A stretch of DNA of 15,639 bases from Polyangiaceae bacterium (GCA_022447485.1 JAKVCH010000028.1:1-15639); one strand, 5' to 3'. Counted from the first letter of the stretch, positions 1-6,940 are shown. Numbers and translations are program-made. Notes: generated by a model from the sequence alone, not told the origin.

Positions 1-921
1 GAGCCGAGTGCGAGGATGCAGGCCCTCAGAGATAATGCTGAAGAAGTTCGTTCGGAGTTCGAAGCTCTTGCTGACCCCCATCAACCGGGTTTACAGCCAA
101 GTATTGGTTTCGATGTGAATGAAGACCTAGCCGCAAGCTTTCGTTCTGAGTCTATTGAAAGGCCGAAGGTTGCCATCTTTCGTGAGCAAGGCGTGAATGG
201 CCAAATTGAAATGGCTGCGGCTTTTCATCGAGCTGGTTTCTCTGCCCATGATGTTCATATGAGTGATATTATCGAAGGCCGAGTTAGCTTGGATCAGTTT
301 TCCGGGCTCGCGGCTTGTGGCGGTTTTTCTTACGGCGATGTTTTGGGCGCGGGCTTGGGTTGGGCCAAGTCAATTCTTTTTCAGTCTCAGGCCAGAGAAG
401 AGCTGCAGAGATTTTTCCGACGGGAAACTACTTTCACTCTCGGCGTTTGTAATGGGTGCCAAATGCTCGCAGGCTTAAAGGAGATCATACCAGGTGCCGC
501 TGATTGGCCTCAATTCGTGCGAAATAGGAGTGAACAATTCGAGGCGCGCCTTTCTTTGGTCGAGGTAAGAGAGAGTCCCTCCGTTTTGCTCTCAGGTTTA
601 GTTGGCGCGCGCATTCCTGTCGCCGTTGCCCATGGCGAAGGCCGAGCTTCTTTCGAGCAAACAGGAGATGCACAGAAAGCGAAAATGGCGCTGCGCTATG
701 TTGATGGACAAGGGGGCACCTCGCCTTCTTATCCCTTTAATCCGAATGGATCGCCGGGAGGTCTCGCCGGGCTTTGTTCGGAAGACGGAAGAGTCACAAT
801 TATGATGCCCCATCCCGAACGAATCTTCCGAGCGGTGCAGCACTCGTGGTGTCCCGATGAATGGACGGAAAGAGGGCCGTGGTTGAGGTTATTCGAGAGC
901 GCTCGCGCCTTCGTCGGCTAA
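1..921 (+). CDS. purL: Phosphoribosylformylglycinamidine synthase, C-terminal part (5' end outside window)
   Basis: PurL makes FGAM from FGAR, glutamine and ATP, the fourth step of de novo purine synthesis, in the cytoplasm. The reading frame is open from base 1, so about 306 C-terminal residues are visible and the synthetase half lies upstream. What is seen is the class I glutamine amidotransferase domain. It has the REQGVN entry strand, the ACGGFSYGDVLGAG segment, the nucleophile Cys in GVCNGCQM (codon 448-450), the HGEGR motif, and the catalytic His and Glu of PHPER (codons 811-813 and 817-819). Glutaminase and synthetase are fused in one chain, as in the proteobacterial long PurL, not the split PurL/PurQ/PurS form. 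Internal Met codons such as the one at 16 are not starts. The gene ends at TAA 919-921 and faces a minus-strand gene, with a tandem repeat between. Confidence 0.97.
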   Translation, partial: EPSARMQALRDNAEEVRSEFEALADPHQPGLQPSIGFDVNEDLAASFRSESIERPKVAIFREQGVNGQIEMAAAFHRAGFSAHDVHMSDIIEGRVSLDQFSGLAACGGFSYGDVLGAGLGWAKSILFQSQAREELQRFFRRETTFTLGVCNGCQMLAGLKEIIPGAADWPQFVRNRSEQFEARLSLVEVRESPSVLLSGLVGARIPVAVAHGEGRASFEQTGDAQKAKMALRYVDGQGGTSPSYPFNPNGSPGGLAGLCSEDGRVTIMMPHPERIFRAVQHSWCPDEWTERGPWLRLFESARAFVG

Positions 922-931
922 AGCGGCTTGA

Positions 932-1031
932 CTGAGTCGCCTTAGGCCTGGCTGAGTCGCCTCAGGCCTGGCTGAGCCGCCTCAGGCCTGGCCGAGTCGC
1001 TTCAGGCCTGACTTAGTAGCCTCGAGCTTGG
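932..1031. repeat. 20-bp tandem repeat, about 5 units
   Basis: Five 20-bp units start at 932, 952, 972, 992 and 1012. The best copy reads ctgagtcgcctcaggcctgg (952-971). Units 1-4 differ from each other at one to a few positions and the fifth is clearly diverged. The array fills the gap between the convergent purL stop and the small minus-strand gene, and its last unit runs into the 3' end of that gene. Units contain self-complementary parts, such as the perfect palindrome tcaggcctga at 1002-1011, so transcripts from either side could fold here. A role in transcription ending is inference. Confidence 0.9.
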
Positions 1032-1192
1032 CGAAGCTCTTCCCGCTTGCGTTGCTCCGCGGCATTGGCCTCTTCAAACGCTTCTGCGACCAGGGATTTG
1101 AGCTCTTCTTGCTCAGCAGATGTCTTCTTGTCGCCTCGCGGCGTGTTCGTCGGATTCTCGATTTGTCGGCCGGCACGGGAGGAGGGGGGCAT
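1013..1192 (-). CDS. Small hypothetical protein, 59 aa, charged helix
   Basis: This is a 59-codon frame with an ATG at 1192-1190, only 2 bases after the TAG (1197-1195) of the upstream 297-aa gene. It ends at TAA 1015-1013. The N-terminal 25 residues are polar and Pro/Arg/Thr-rich. Residues about 26-57 form a strongly charged, Ala/Glu/Lys/Arg-rich stretch that looks like a single amphipathic helix or coiled coil (AEQEELKSLVAEAFEEANAA, then EQRKREELRQARGY). The 2-base spacing suggests translational coupling; I see no good Shine-Dalgarno of its own. Support is the acidic/basic helical composition and the tight junction. I do not recognise a family. The last codons overlap the fifth copy of the 20-bp repeat. 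The alternative frame across the same DNA gives an implausible, very Arg/Ser-rich product. Confidence 0.55.
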   Translation of the reverse strand: MPPSSRAGRQIENPTNTPRGDKKTSAEQEELKSLVAEAFEEANAAEQRKREELRQARGY

Positions 1193-1194
1193 AT

Positions 1195-2088
1195 CTATTT
1201 GGAGTGATTCCAGGGTCTCCAGCTCAAGGCTGTCGCCGTTTTCAAGAGGCGTCGCAATCGCTGGTGCCGCGGACTTTTGCCGAACCAGCGTGCGATAAGG
1301 CTCTTTCTCTCTTGCAGCTCGAAGTGTCCGTCAGCAATAGCTCGCGGGTCCCGGCGCAAAATATCGACAAGGCGCGGATTCGAGAGAAGTAACTCATGAG
1401 CAGCCTTGAGGCTCTCGCGTTGGGTGAGCCCAATTGCTTTCAATGCAGTCGGGAGTTTGTGGCGATGAAGTTGAGCGAAAAGGGCTGTTGCCACAGCCAG
1501 CTCCTGTACACTCACCTTGGTGACGCTCGCGACCTGAGGTCCGCCGCAGCTTTTGGCGTAGAGGTAACTGCCCTCGAGCATCAGGGTGCCCAGGCCCAAA
1601 GCGACAGCGACCAGGTCGGCGCTCACATCAACGGGTGGTTCGATGATCTCTCCTTCGCTTTGGCTCTCGATCAAAAAGATATATGCCAAAGAGCGCGCGA
1701 GATTCGTCGTGAGCACGGTCGGATGGCTCAGTTCCGTTGCTGGGACTTGCAGGATCCATTCATCGCCCGAATCAATCACTCGAGCTACGCCACTTCCATT
1801 GCTCTGAGGAACAGCACAGCTTCCACTGGAACAACTCGACGTTGGAGAGGCGGTTCCCTCAACCGTGACGACCCGCGCAGACAGAGGTATATCGGTCATG
1901 CCGGCGTGTTCTTGTAGTCGTGCAACCAGCAGCTGAACCGAAAGCTCATCTCCTTCGAAAACGTCCGGAAAGTATTCACCATTCGGTACGGGAAAGGGGC
2001 GCGCCCCCAGATCTTGCCGATAGCGCTCCTGAATACGGGCGAAGCGCTGAATCACAGCTCGAGTAACCTGTTCTGGGGGAAGCGGCAT
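1195..2088 (-). CDS. Hypothetical protein, 297 aa, possibly a degenerate zincin-like fold
   Basis: I do not recognise this protein by name. It has no signal peptide and no clear membrane segment. The N-terminal 70 residues are mixed alpha/beta. Residues 80-102 are a Ser/Gly/Cys-rich loop holding Cys86 and Cys91. Residues 117-181 hold two hydrophobic helices: LTTNLARSLAYIFLIE and then ADLVAVALGLGTLMLEGSYL, followed by YAKSCGG. The layout of the two helices resembles small zinc-protease-like proteins, where HExxH in the first helix is followed by an Asp-containing GLG helix. Here the HExxH position reads NLARS, so no metal site is visible; this comparison is inference. The C-terminus (220-297) is helical and basic. 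The start ATG at 2088 follows a 123-base gap with a plus-oriented hairpin. The gene is followed after 2 bases by the 59-aa gene. Confidence 0.8.
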   Translation of the reverse strand: MPLPPEQVTRAVIQRFARIQERYRQDLGARPFPVPNGEYFPDVFEGDELSVQLLVARLQEHAGMTDIPLSARVVTVEGTASPTSSCSSGSCAVPQSNGSGVARVIDSGDEWILQVPATELSHPTVLTTNLARSLAYIFLIESQSEGEIIEPPVDVSADLVAVALGLGTLMLEGSYLYAKSCGGPQVASVTKVSVQELAVATALFAQLHRHKLPTALKAIGLTQRESLKAAHELLLSNPRLVDILRRDPRAIADGHFELQERKSLIARWFGKSPRHQRLRRLLKTATALSWRPWNHSK

Positions 2089-2128
2089 GGCGATAGTCTG
2101 TCAGAGGATTGCTTATCGGGCCAGAAAC

Positions 2129-2153
2129 ACTCGGCTAGAGGGCCGAGTTTTTT
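2129..2153 (+). terminator. Intrinsic terminator-like hairpin, plus orientation
   Basis: A perfect 7-bp stem, ACTCGGC at 2129-2135 and GCCGAGT at 2142-2148, closes a 6-base loop and is followed by five more T (2149-2153; six in the run with the last stem base). This is a textbook Rho-independent form when read on the plus strand. Read on the minus strand the stem is followed by gtttctgg, a poor T tract. Both flanking genes are on the minus strand, so the orientation is unexpected. It might still act weakly at the end of the gene ending at 2212. Confidence 0.6.
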
Positions 2154-2211
2154 GGCTTTGATAAGAGTCAGTTAAAAAATTACAGTCGGAAATGATGAGC
2201 CATCGATCAAT

Positions 2212-2706
2212 TTAGTGGGCAAGTCCTCTGCGCCGGCGCTCCATTTGCGACAGGCGCGTAATCACCCCTCGAGCCACTATTTCCAGGACTTGTCGGCGAA
2301 GAGCTGTCCCTTCACCAATTTTCCCCCCAAAACTCAGCTCACTTTTTGCTTTTTGTCCGCCAGGAAGCTGACCCCAGCCTTCGCAGCTGACGCGCAGTAC
2401 TCGCCCCTCTATTTTCGTGTCGAATTTGACGAGCTTGAAGCGGAATTCAATTCGATTTTCCGGGCCCGCACCCCAATCAGCCTTTTGAGCTTCTCGATAG
2501 AGAGCTTTCCGCAGGGTTTTTACGGTAGCTTTTGGGCGCTCCAGTTGCGCTGGAAGGTCGAGTCGGTCCAGGTGTATTTGAGGGCGGCCGCGCTCGGTTG
2601 CGGTGCTTTGTTGTTGCGCGCCGAGGGTCCGAACTCTCGCTTCGGCGACGGGGTGGATACCGAGGACCAGAAAAATAGAAGCAATGCTCAGGGGCGCAGG
2701 ACGCAT
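2212..2706 (-). CDS. Hypothetical exported protein, 164 aa
   Basis: The N-terminus MRPAPLSIASIFLVLGIHPVAEA is a likely Sec signal peptide with cleavage after about residue 23 (VAEA). There is no lipobox Cys, so a soluble periplasmic or secreted product is likely. The mature part begins with a polar linker. Residues about 75-130 look like a small beta-rich domain (NRIEFRFKLVKFDTKIEG, then RVLRVSCEGWGQLPGG). It ends with a basic helix (ITRLSQMERRRR). No catalytic motif is visible and I do not recognise a named family. Similar exported proteins with a 'WGAGP...IEFRF' stretch are, to my recollection, seen in myxobacteria, but I cannot check this. The gene starts 46 bases after the DUF3820 stop. 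A nine-base A-run (2739-2747, plus strand) sits in that gap, so the two may or may not be cotranscribed. Confidence 0.75.
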   Translation of the reverse strand: MRPAPLSIASIFLVLGIHPVAEARVRTLGAQQQSTATERGRPQIHLDRLDLPAQLERPKATVKTLRKALYREAQKADWGAGPENRIEFRFKLVKFDTKIEGRVLRVSCEGWGQLPGGQKAKSELSFGGKIGEGTALRRQVLEIVARGVITRLSQMERRRRGLAH

Positions 2707-2752
2707 GGAGCACTACATAGCCAGTTTCACCCAATTGGAAAAAAAAACAGCC

Positions 2753-3001
2753 TCATTCGCCCATGCGCTCTGCTTCATTCACTAGTGGTCGAATGAGTTC
2801 CTCGAGTCCAGAGGAGCGAATCACTAAGGCTGATTCGAGCATCATTCCCAGCTCACCTCGCGGCATTCCCTTTCGTGCGAACCAGGCAAGGTAAGCCTCT
2901 GGAAGATGGACGAGACGCATGCCTTTGTACTTACCAAAAGGCATGCGGTAGCGAATTAATTTTTTTAATTCTTCGCCATGCAGTTGCTGCTGCGGGTGCA
3001 T
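2753..3001 (-). CDS. DUF3820 family protein
   Basis: Using the ATG at 3001, this is an 82-aa cytoplasmic protein. The core RMPFGKYKGMRLVHLPEAYL, followed by AWFARKGMPRGELGMMLESAL, is the hallmark of the DUF3820 family (annotated in Pfam as putative quorum-sensing-regulated virulence factors). The C-terminal GLEELIRPL segment also fits. The molecular function is not known to me. Two starts are possible: GTG at 3013, which overlaps the end of the upstream SDR gene by 7 bases, and ATG at 3001, which lies 5 bases behind a GGTGA that is part of the SDR stop region. I prefer ATG 3001. Either way the gene is tightly coupled to the SDR gene. The full length is close to what I expect for the family. 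Confidence 0.85.
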   Translation of the reverse strand: MHPQQQLHGEELKKLIRYRMPFGKYKGMRLVHLPEAYLAWFARKGMPRGELGMMLESALVIRSSGLEELIRPLVNEAERMGE

Positions 3002-3006
3002 TCGAT

Positions 3007-3717
3007 TCACCACTTTTCTATCTTACCATCTTTCACAAATTCCCCAGTGGTCTCCCAGGGAAGCTGAAGTGTTCTCTTTAAACCTTGCGCAGCCTCTTCG
3101 ACGGTTCCTGGGGCGTGGGGCCCCCCCAGATCGGTCTTCACCCATCCCGGGTCAAAGGCCAAGACGGAGACCTTGCCTCTTAGCTCTTCTGCTTGCAGCA
3201 AGACCATGCCATTCATTGCCCATTTACTGAGACGGTAACTAGCAATGCCTGGCTCTTTGAGCCCAGCGAGGGTGCCTGCGCCGGAGCTGACGTGGACGAT
3301 TCGAGGCGCCTTTCCTTGATGTAGCAAGGGCAGGAGTGCGCGAGAGACCTCATAGGGCGCAAGCAGGTTGAGCTGCAAAGTTTGTTCAAGCAGACCGCGG
3401 GGCTCTTCGAGTAAGCCTCCTTCATGATGCAGCATGACGCCGGCATTATTGATCAGAAGATCGAGTCGGCCCCAGAGAGACTCCACCTTCTGAGCGATGA
3501 CTTCTGAAGCATTCTTCTCTCCTAAATCACAGCATAGACTAGTAAAGGATCCAGTTGTGATCGATTGATGTTGTTCCTCAGCGACGGCGAGTCGCTCGGC
3601 GTCGCGAGCTATGCCGAGGACCCAGGCGCCTTCTTTGAGTAGGAGCTGAGTGATAGCGAAGCCGACACCTCGTGAGGCTCCTGTGATTAGTACTTTGAGG
3701 TCAGTCAACTGGTTCAT
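3007..3717 (-). CDS. Short-chain dehydrogenase/reductase (SDR)
   Basis: This is a 236-aa classical SDR, an NAD(P)H-dependent oxidoreductase with a Rossmann fold. Visible motifs are the cofactor glycine motif TGASRGVG (12-19), NNAG (90-93), catalytic Asn117 in LQLNLLAP, Ser144/145 in VHVSS, Tyr161 and Lys165 in YRLSK, and the PGWVKTDLGG segment (190-199). The ARDAER loop after strand 2 has Arg residues that may favour NADPH. The short length without extra domains fits a carbonyl reductase-like (sniffer/C-factor) SDR. The C-factor resemblance is an inference and the substrate cannot be read from the sequence. It is divergent from the LysR-type gene at 4005, the usual layout for a LysR target, and is followed by the DUF3820 gene with overlap or zero spacing. 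No strong Shine-Dalgarno precedes the ATG at 3717. Confidence 0.93.
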   Translation of the reverse strand: MNQLTDLKVLITGASRGVGFAITQLLLKEGAWVLGIARDAERLAVAEEQHQSITTGSFTSLCCDLGEKNASEVIAQKVESLWGRLDLLINNAGVMLHHEGGLLEEPRGLLEQTLQLNLLAPYEVSRALLPLLHQGKAPRIVHVSSGAGTLAGLKEPGIASYRLSKWAMNGMVLLQAEELRGKVSVLAFDPGWVKTDLGGPHAPGTVEEAAQGLKRTLQLPWETTGEFVKDGKIEKW

Positions 3718-4004
3718 GAGTGGGTCTGATGGTCAGGCCATGAATTGAATGGCGCGGCGATAAAATGACCTGATGATCGATCATTCGGTTTCCTGGTCAT
3801 CGAGTCAATAGGCTTGAGGGAGTCCAACAAAAAAGCGTTGAGAGGGAAAGGTCAGTCTGGCATCTGAGTAGTTGAGCGTGCCTGGGTGATGGTCCGAGCT
3901 GTCCGGCAGCTAGGGGCGCTGACAGAAAAGCGTTAATTTTACCAATCGATGCAAAAAAACTCTTCTAACTCTGTAATTGATGAGTGATTTGCATAAGATA
4001 AGCC
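3718..4004. promoter_or_regulatory. Divergent control region, SDR / LysR-type regulator, with palindrome
   Basis: These 287 bases separate two divergent genes and hold no convincing reading frame. The most notable structure is TGATCGATCA (3774-3783), a perfect 10-bp palindrome, inside a wider inverted repeat atgacc (3765-3770) / ggtcat (3794-3799). It lies 48-82 bases before the SDR start, where an operator would be expected. The part next to the lysR-type start (3940-4000) is AT-rich and a likely promoter region, but I cannot place -35/-10 boxes with confidence. Binding by the adjacent LysR-type protein is inference. Confidence 0.45.
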
Positions 4005-4892
4005 ATGGATCTACGTCTGCTGGAATCATTAGTCGTTGTTGCCGAAAAAGGGACGATCGGAGAGGCGGCGAAGAGGCTGGGTGTTTCCCAGTCCGCTCTA
4101 AGTCGACGTCTGCAAACCTTAGAATTTGATTTGGGTGTTGAGCTTTTGGTGCGTCAAGGCCGGGGCGTGGTGTTCACCGAAATGGGACGGCGAGCCGTCG
4201 AGGAAGGTAAGATTCTCACCGACAGGTATGGACGTCTCAAAGAAGAATTAAGTCGGATCGAGTCCCGCAAGGAGGGGGTTGTTCGTATTGGTGGCGGAGC
4301 GACGGCAGTCGGCTATCTCCTACCCCCCGCAATTGCGCGATTCTCAGCGCAACACCCGGGGCTCAGATTTGAGGTACGCGAAGCTGGCAGCCGAGAAGTT
4401 GAGCAGGCAGTTGTGGCCGGTGAATTGGACTTGGGGATTGTTACTTTGCCCCTGCAGCAACCCGATTTAAACCAGAGCCCTCTCGTGAGAGATCGAATCG
4501 TCTTGGTCGCGGGTTCGCAGCACCCCTTGGTTCGTGGTTCCTCTGCTGATGAGGCTAGTGGCTCAGGACTCGAGATCGAGTCGACTGAGCTTCAAGGTTT
4601 ACCTCTGGTGGGCTTCGAAAAGAACTCCGCGATTCGTCGGCTGATTGACGATGCGCTCTTGAATGCTGGAGTGACAATGAATGTGACCATGGAGTTGAGG
4701 AGCATCTCAACTATTTTGCGCCTTGTTGAGTCGACACAGTCCTTGGGTTTTGTGAGCGCCTTAGGCGCTAGGCAGGCCCGCGTGCTGCCCGTAGCTGACC
4801 TGCTCATTGAGCGAGAGTTAGCTTTGATATCCCATCGAGATCGATGTCTGTCGCCAGCTGCACAGGCCTTCGCCGAGCAGTTGAATCGTTGA
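4005..4892 (+). CDS. LysR-type transcriptional regulator
   Basis: This is a 295-aa DNA-binding regulator. Residues 1-60 form the LysR winged helix-turn-helix (DLRLLESLVVVAEKGTIGEA, then AKRLGVSQSALSRRLQTLE). This is followed by the FTEMGRR segment and a linker helix (65-90). The co-inducer-binding type 2 periplasmic-binding fold spans about 91-290 and starts with VRIGGGATAVGYLLPP. Length and domain order are normal for the family. It is divergent from the SDR gene across 287 bases, so the SDR (and DUF3820) genes are the first candidate targets, and self-repression is likely as in most LysR systems. The effector is unknown. The stop (4890-4892) is 11 bases from the stop of the convergent protease gene, with no room for a separate terminator hairpin. 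The start ATG is weakly supported by a Shine-Dalgarno but matches the family N-terminus. Confidence 0.95.
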   Translation: MDLRLLESLVVVAEKGTIGEAAKRLGVSQSALSRRLQTLEFDLGVELLVRQGRGVVFTEMGRRAVEEGKILTDRYGRLKEELSRIESRKEGVVRIGGGATAVGYLLPPAIARFSAQHPGLRFEVREAGSREVEQAVVAGELDLGIVTLPLQQPDLNQSPLVRDRIVLVAGSQHPLVRGSSADEASGSGLEIESTELQGLPLVGFEKNSAIRRLIDDALLNAGVTMNVTMELRSISTILRLVESTQSLGFVSALGARQARVLPVADLLIERELALISHRDRCLSPAAQAFAEQLNR

Positions 4893-4903
4893 TTGAAGTA
4901 TTC

Positions 4904-6295
4904 TCAATGCGGTGGTGCGTCCTTCGCCGGCGCTTGCTTACCTACGATCACTTCATAGGCAACCTTGAGAGCGCGGTCTGGACCGGTGAGGGGGTCTTCA
5001 GGAATTTCTCGGGCAACGCCTAGGTGGAGGTCTTTGTCTGTTGGCGGTGCTCCTCTTCTTTTCTCTGTCTTTACGATTTTTTCCTGAGGGTCGATATGAC
5101 CCTCTAGGTCACTTTCTCTCAAGACCCGTATTGCAGGACCGCCCTCATACCCTGGGTCGACAAGTAAGTCCGGAGTGACGCCACGAGCCTGAAGGGTTGT
5201 GCCATTGGGGGTGTAGTAGAGCGCAGTTGTTAACTTGAGAGCCGCCCCATCGCTTAGAGGCATGACAGTCTGCACGGAACCCTTTCCAAAGCTTTTGGCA
5301 CCGACCAGCGTAGCCCGATCATTGTCTCGAAGAGCTCCGGCGACGAGCTCTGCAGCACTAGCACTATATTCATTGATCAGGACAACGAGGCGACCCCGGG
5401 TCCAGAACCCTCCGGAAGAAGCATGCACCAAGCGAAGGGTCGTACCTCGATGACGAGTCGTATAGATGACGCCAGTGGAGAGAAATTCATTGGCGACTGC
5501 TTCAGCTTCAAGAACTAAGCCACCGGGATTATTCCGTAAGTCCAATATGATACCAGCTGGCGGTAGATCGGGAAACTGGCGTTCGCTGAGGAGTTTCGCC
5601 ATCTTTTTCGTGAGTTCTCGGTGAGTTCCTTCCTGAAATGCTTTGATGCGAAAGTACAGGACCCCCTGACGTAGAGCGGTTGCCTTCACACTAGAGACAG
5701 CGATCAATTCCCGCGTTAGCCTGATGTCTTTTAGTTTCTGATCGAGTGCTCGGCGAATTGTTAATATTAGCGATGTGCCTGGTTTGCCACGCATTGTTCG
5801 CACCAGTGCTGCCGGTCGTTTGCCACGTAACGGGGTATCGTCAATGGCGACAATTGTGTCTCCGGGTGCTAGGCCGGCACGAGCGGCAGGGGAGCCTTCG
5901 ATCGGTGCAATAATCACCACGGCTCCTTCGACGAAATCAACCTCGACGCCGATGCCGCCGAACTGGCCCGTCGTGTCGCCTTGAAAAATCCGCATTTCTT
6001 CGCGACTGAAATAGGCTGAATGGGGGTCAAGGCTTTTGACCATGCCCCGCAGAGCATCCTCTGCGAGAGTCTTTTGATCCGACACTTGATAGTAGTCATT
6101 CTCGATGACTTCGAGGGCTTGTCCGATTCGGTCGAGGGTTCTGTAGGGGTTCGTCGAGGATTGATCGGCCTTGGCGGGGGAGCGCGGTTCCTCTGCATTG
6201 CTTTTTTCTGGCAGAAGCAGGGGCCCGAGAGAGACCAGCACTAAAATAGCCTGCAAGAGGCGAAAGCGATGAGGCGAAACAGGAAAAATCGGCAT
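4904..6295 (-). CDS. ctpA: Carboxy-terminal processing protease, peptidase family S41
   Basis: This is a 463-aa exported serine protease that cleaves envelope or periplasmic proteins near their C-termini. It has an N-terminal signal peptide with Arg9/Arg11 and a hydrophobic core at 13-29, with possible cleavage near SNA-EE (about residue 34). The S41 N-terminal region follows (LDRIGQALEVIENDYY, LDPHSAYFS). A PDZ domain spans about 110-185 (GGIGVEVDF, GLAPGDTIVAIDD). The protease core has LDLRNNPGG (251-259), the nucleophile Ser313 in EYSASAAE and the general-base Lys338 in SFGKGSVQ. Their 25-residue spacing is the one known for CtpA/D1P. The tail after about 380 is polar and Glu/Lys/Pro-rich. 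The first in-frame ATG is at 6295, with an in-frame stop 11 codons upstream, and it starts 2 bases after a perfect palindrome with no clear Shine-Dalgarno. It is monocistronic and divergent from the gene at 6535. Confidence 0.96.
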   Translation of the reverse strand: MPIFPVSPHRFRLLQAILVLVSLGPLLLPEKSNAEEPRSPAKADQSSTNPYRTLDRIGQALEVIENDYYQVSDQKTLAEDALRGMVKSLDPHSAYFSREEMRIFQGDTTGQFGGIGVEVDFVEGAVVIIAPIEGSPAARAGLAPGDTIVAIDDTPLRGKRPAALVRTMRGKPGTSLILTIRRALDQKLKDIRLTRELIAVSSVKATALRQGVLYFRIKAFQEGTHRELTKKMAKLLSERQFPDLPPAGIILDLRNNPGGLVLEAEAVANEFLSTGVIYTTRHRGTTLRLVHASSGGFWTRGRLVVLINEYSASAAELVAGALRDNDRATLVGAKSFGKGSVQTVMPLSDGAALKLTTALYYTPNGTTLQARGVTPDLLVDPGYEGGPAIRVLRESDLEGHIDPQEKIVKTEKRRGAPPTDKDLHLGVAREIPEDPLTGPDRALKVAYEVIVGKQAPAKDAPPH

Positions 6296-6297
6296 GA

Positions 6298-6310
6298 GAT
6301 ATTGAATATC
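6298..6310. repeat. Perfect palindrome directly before ctpA start
   Basis: GATATT-G-AATATC is a perfect 6-1-6 inverted repeat. On the minus strand it ends 2 bases before the ctpA ATG, where a Shine-Dalgarno would be. It could be an operator at a very short leader, or an RNA hairpin too small (1-base loop) to be stable, which makes a DNA site more likely. The rest of the 6296-6534 gap holds the divergent promoters; I cannot place their boxes reliably. Confidence 0.45.
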
Positions 6311-6534
6311 GGTCGCTTGCAGTCAGGTACTCAGAACAACGACCTATCTTTGAGAATAGAAAGAACTGAGCTAGATCTGAAGCACTGGATTGCTCTTTGC
6401 CGTACAATTGTCTACCGTTGCAGATTAGGTCGTCCTCTTGAGTCGACTTGCTGATAGAAACCTACACTTCCCAGGCCCCCACACACCTGAATGTCCAGTT
6501 TCTATTTCAACACTAGATTAATTGAAGGAAGCGC

Positions 6535-6744
6535 ATGTCTGATCAAACCCCTCCCCGCACCGGTAGTGATAAAAGGAAACAAAGTCTCTACTTCCCAGAG
6601 ATTATGCTTCAGGAAATCAAGGAAGAGGCTGCTCGTTTAGATCGATCTCTCTCTTGGGTGGTTCAAAGAGCTTGGAAGCTTGCGCGGGCAGAAATTCGCA
6701 AAATTCCTAGTGTCAACGATGTTGATGACGATACTCCCGAATGA
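6535..6744 (+). CDS. Ribbon-helix-helix-like small protein, TIGR04563 type
   Basis: This is a 69-aa protein. Residues 13-52 read as a ribbon-helix-helix unit: a short strand KQSLYFP, then helix EIMLQEIKEEAARLDRS, then LSWVVQRAWKLARAEI. The signature 'KRKQSLYFPE.ML.EI..EA.R.DRSLSWVVQ.AWK.AR' is the one I know for TIGR04563, a family of short uncharacterised proteins of deltaproteobacterial lineages. Dimeric DNA binding via the basic strand is inferred from the fold. The first 12 residues are disordered and the last 12 very acidic (VDDDTPE end). AGGAAG 4 bases before the ATG is a good Shine-Dalgarno and fixes the start. There is no toxin gene next to it, so an antitoxin role is unsupported. The DNA around it has several inverted repeats that could be its operators, but this is speculation. 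Confidence 0.85.
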   Translation: MSDQTPPRTGSDKRKQSLYFPEIMLQEIKEEAARLDRSLSWVVQRAWKLARAEIRKIPSVNDVDDDTPE

Positions 6745-6940
6745 TTGAATGAGGCGGGTTCCTGAGTCAGTCCCTCGGCATCTGATTCGGTTCCGCTCTT
6801 CACCATAAGAGTTGCGAATCTTTGTTCATCGGCTAGCTGAGCTAGGGGGTCGGTGAAGACTCAGACACCTGCAGCTATCACGCAGTGGCCTGCCTTCTGT
6901 GGCTCGATAGAGACGGCGTTAATCTATCGAATGCTCAGGC

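Noticed and set aside
932..1031. CRISPR array
   Set aside because: The 20-bp units are directly adjacent with no unique spacers, and there are no cas genes.
982..1176. In-frame continuation after the 297-aa gene stop, suggesting TAG read-through
   Set aside because: The extension is very Arg/Lys/Ser-rich and runs through the tandem repeat. The 59-aa frame in the same DNA is more protein-like.
1396..1917. 173-codon open frame on the plus strand, antisense to the 297-aa gene
   Set aside because: Composition looks random, there is no Shine-Dalgarno or domain, and the minus-strand frame is longer with coherent hydrophobic helices. The nearby plus-oriented terminator keeps antisense transcription possible, but not a protein.
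2739..2747. Nine-base A-run (T-run on the minus strand) as terminator after DUF3820
   Set aside because: The only exact stem before it (CTCATTC/GAATGAG, minus strand) has a loop of about 32 bases inside the coding region, so an efficient intrinsic terminator is unlikely.
2215..2796. 193-codon open frame on the plus strand over the exported-protein gene
   Set aside because: It runs through two minus-strand genes (the exported protein and the end of DUF3820), has Ser/Arg/Leu-rich shadow composition, and the minus strand gives a signal peptide and a known domain.
6535..6744. Antitoxin of a toxin-antitoxin pair (ribbon-helix-helix)
   Set aside because: No toxin-sized partner follows or precedes; the protein fits the solitary TIGR04563 type.
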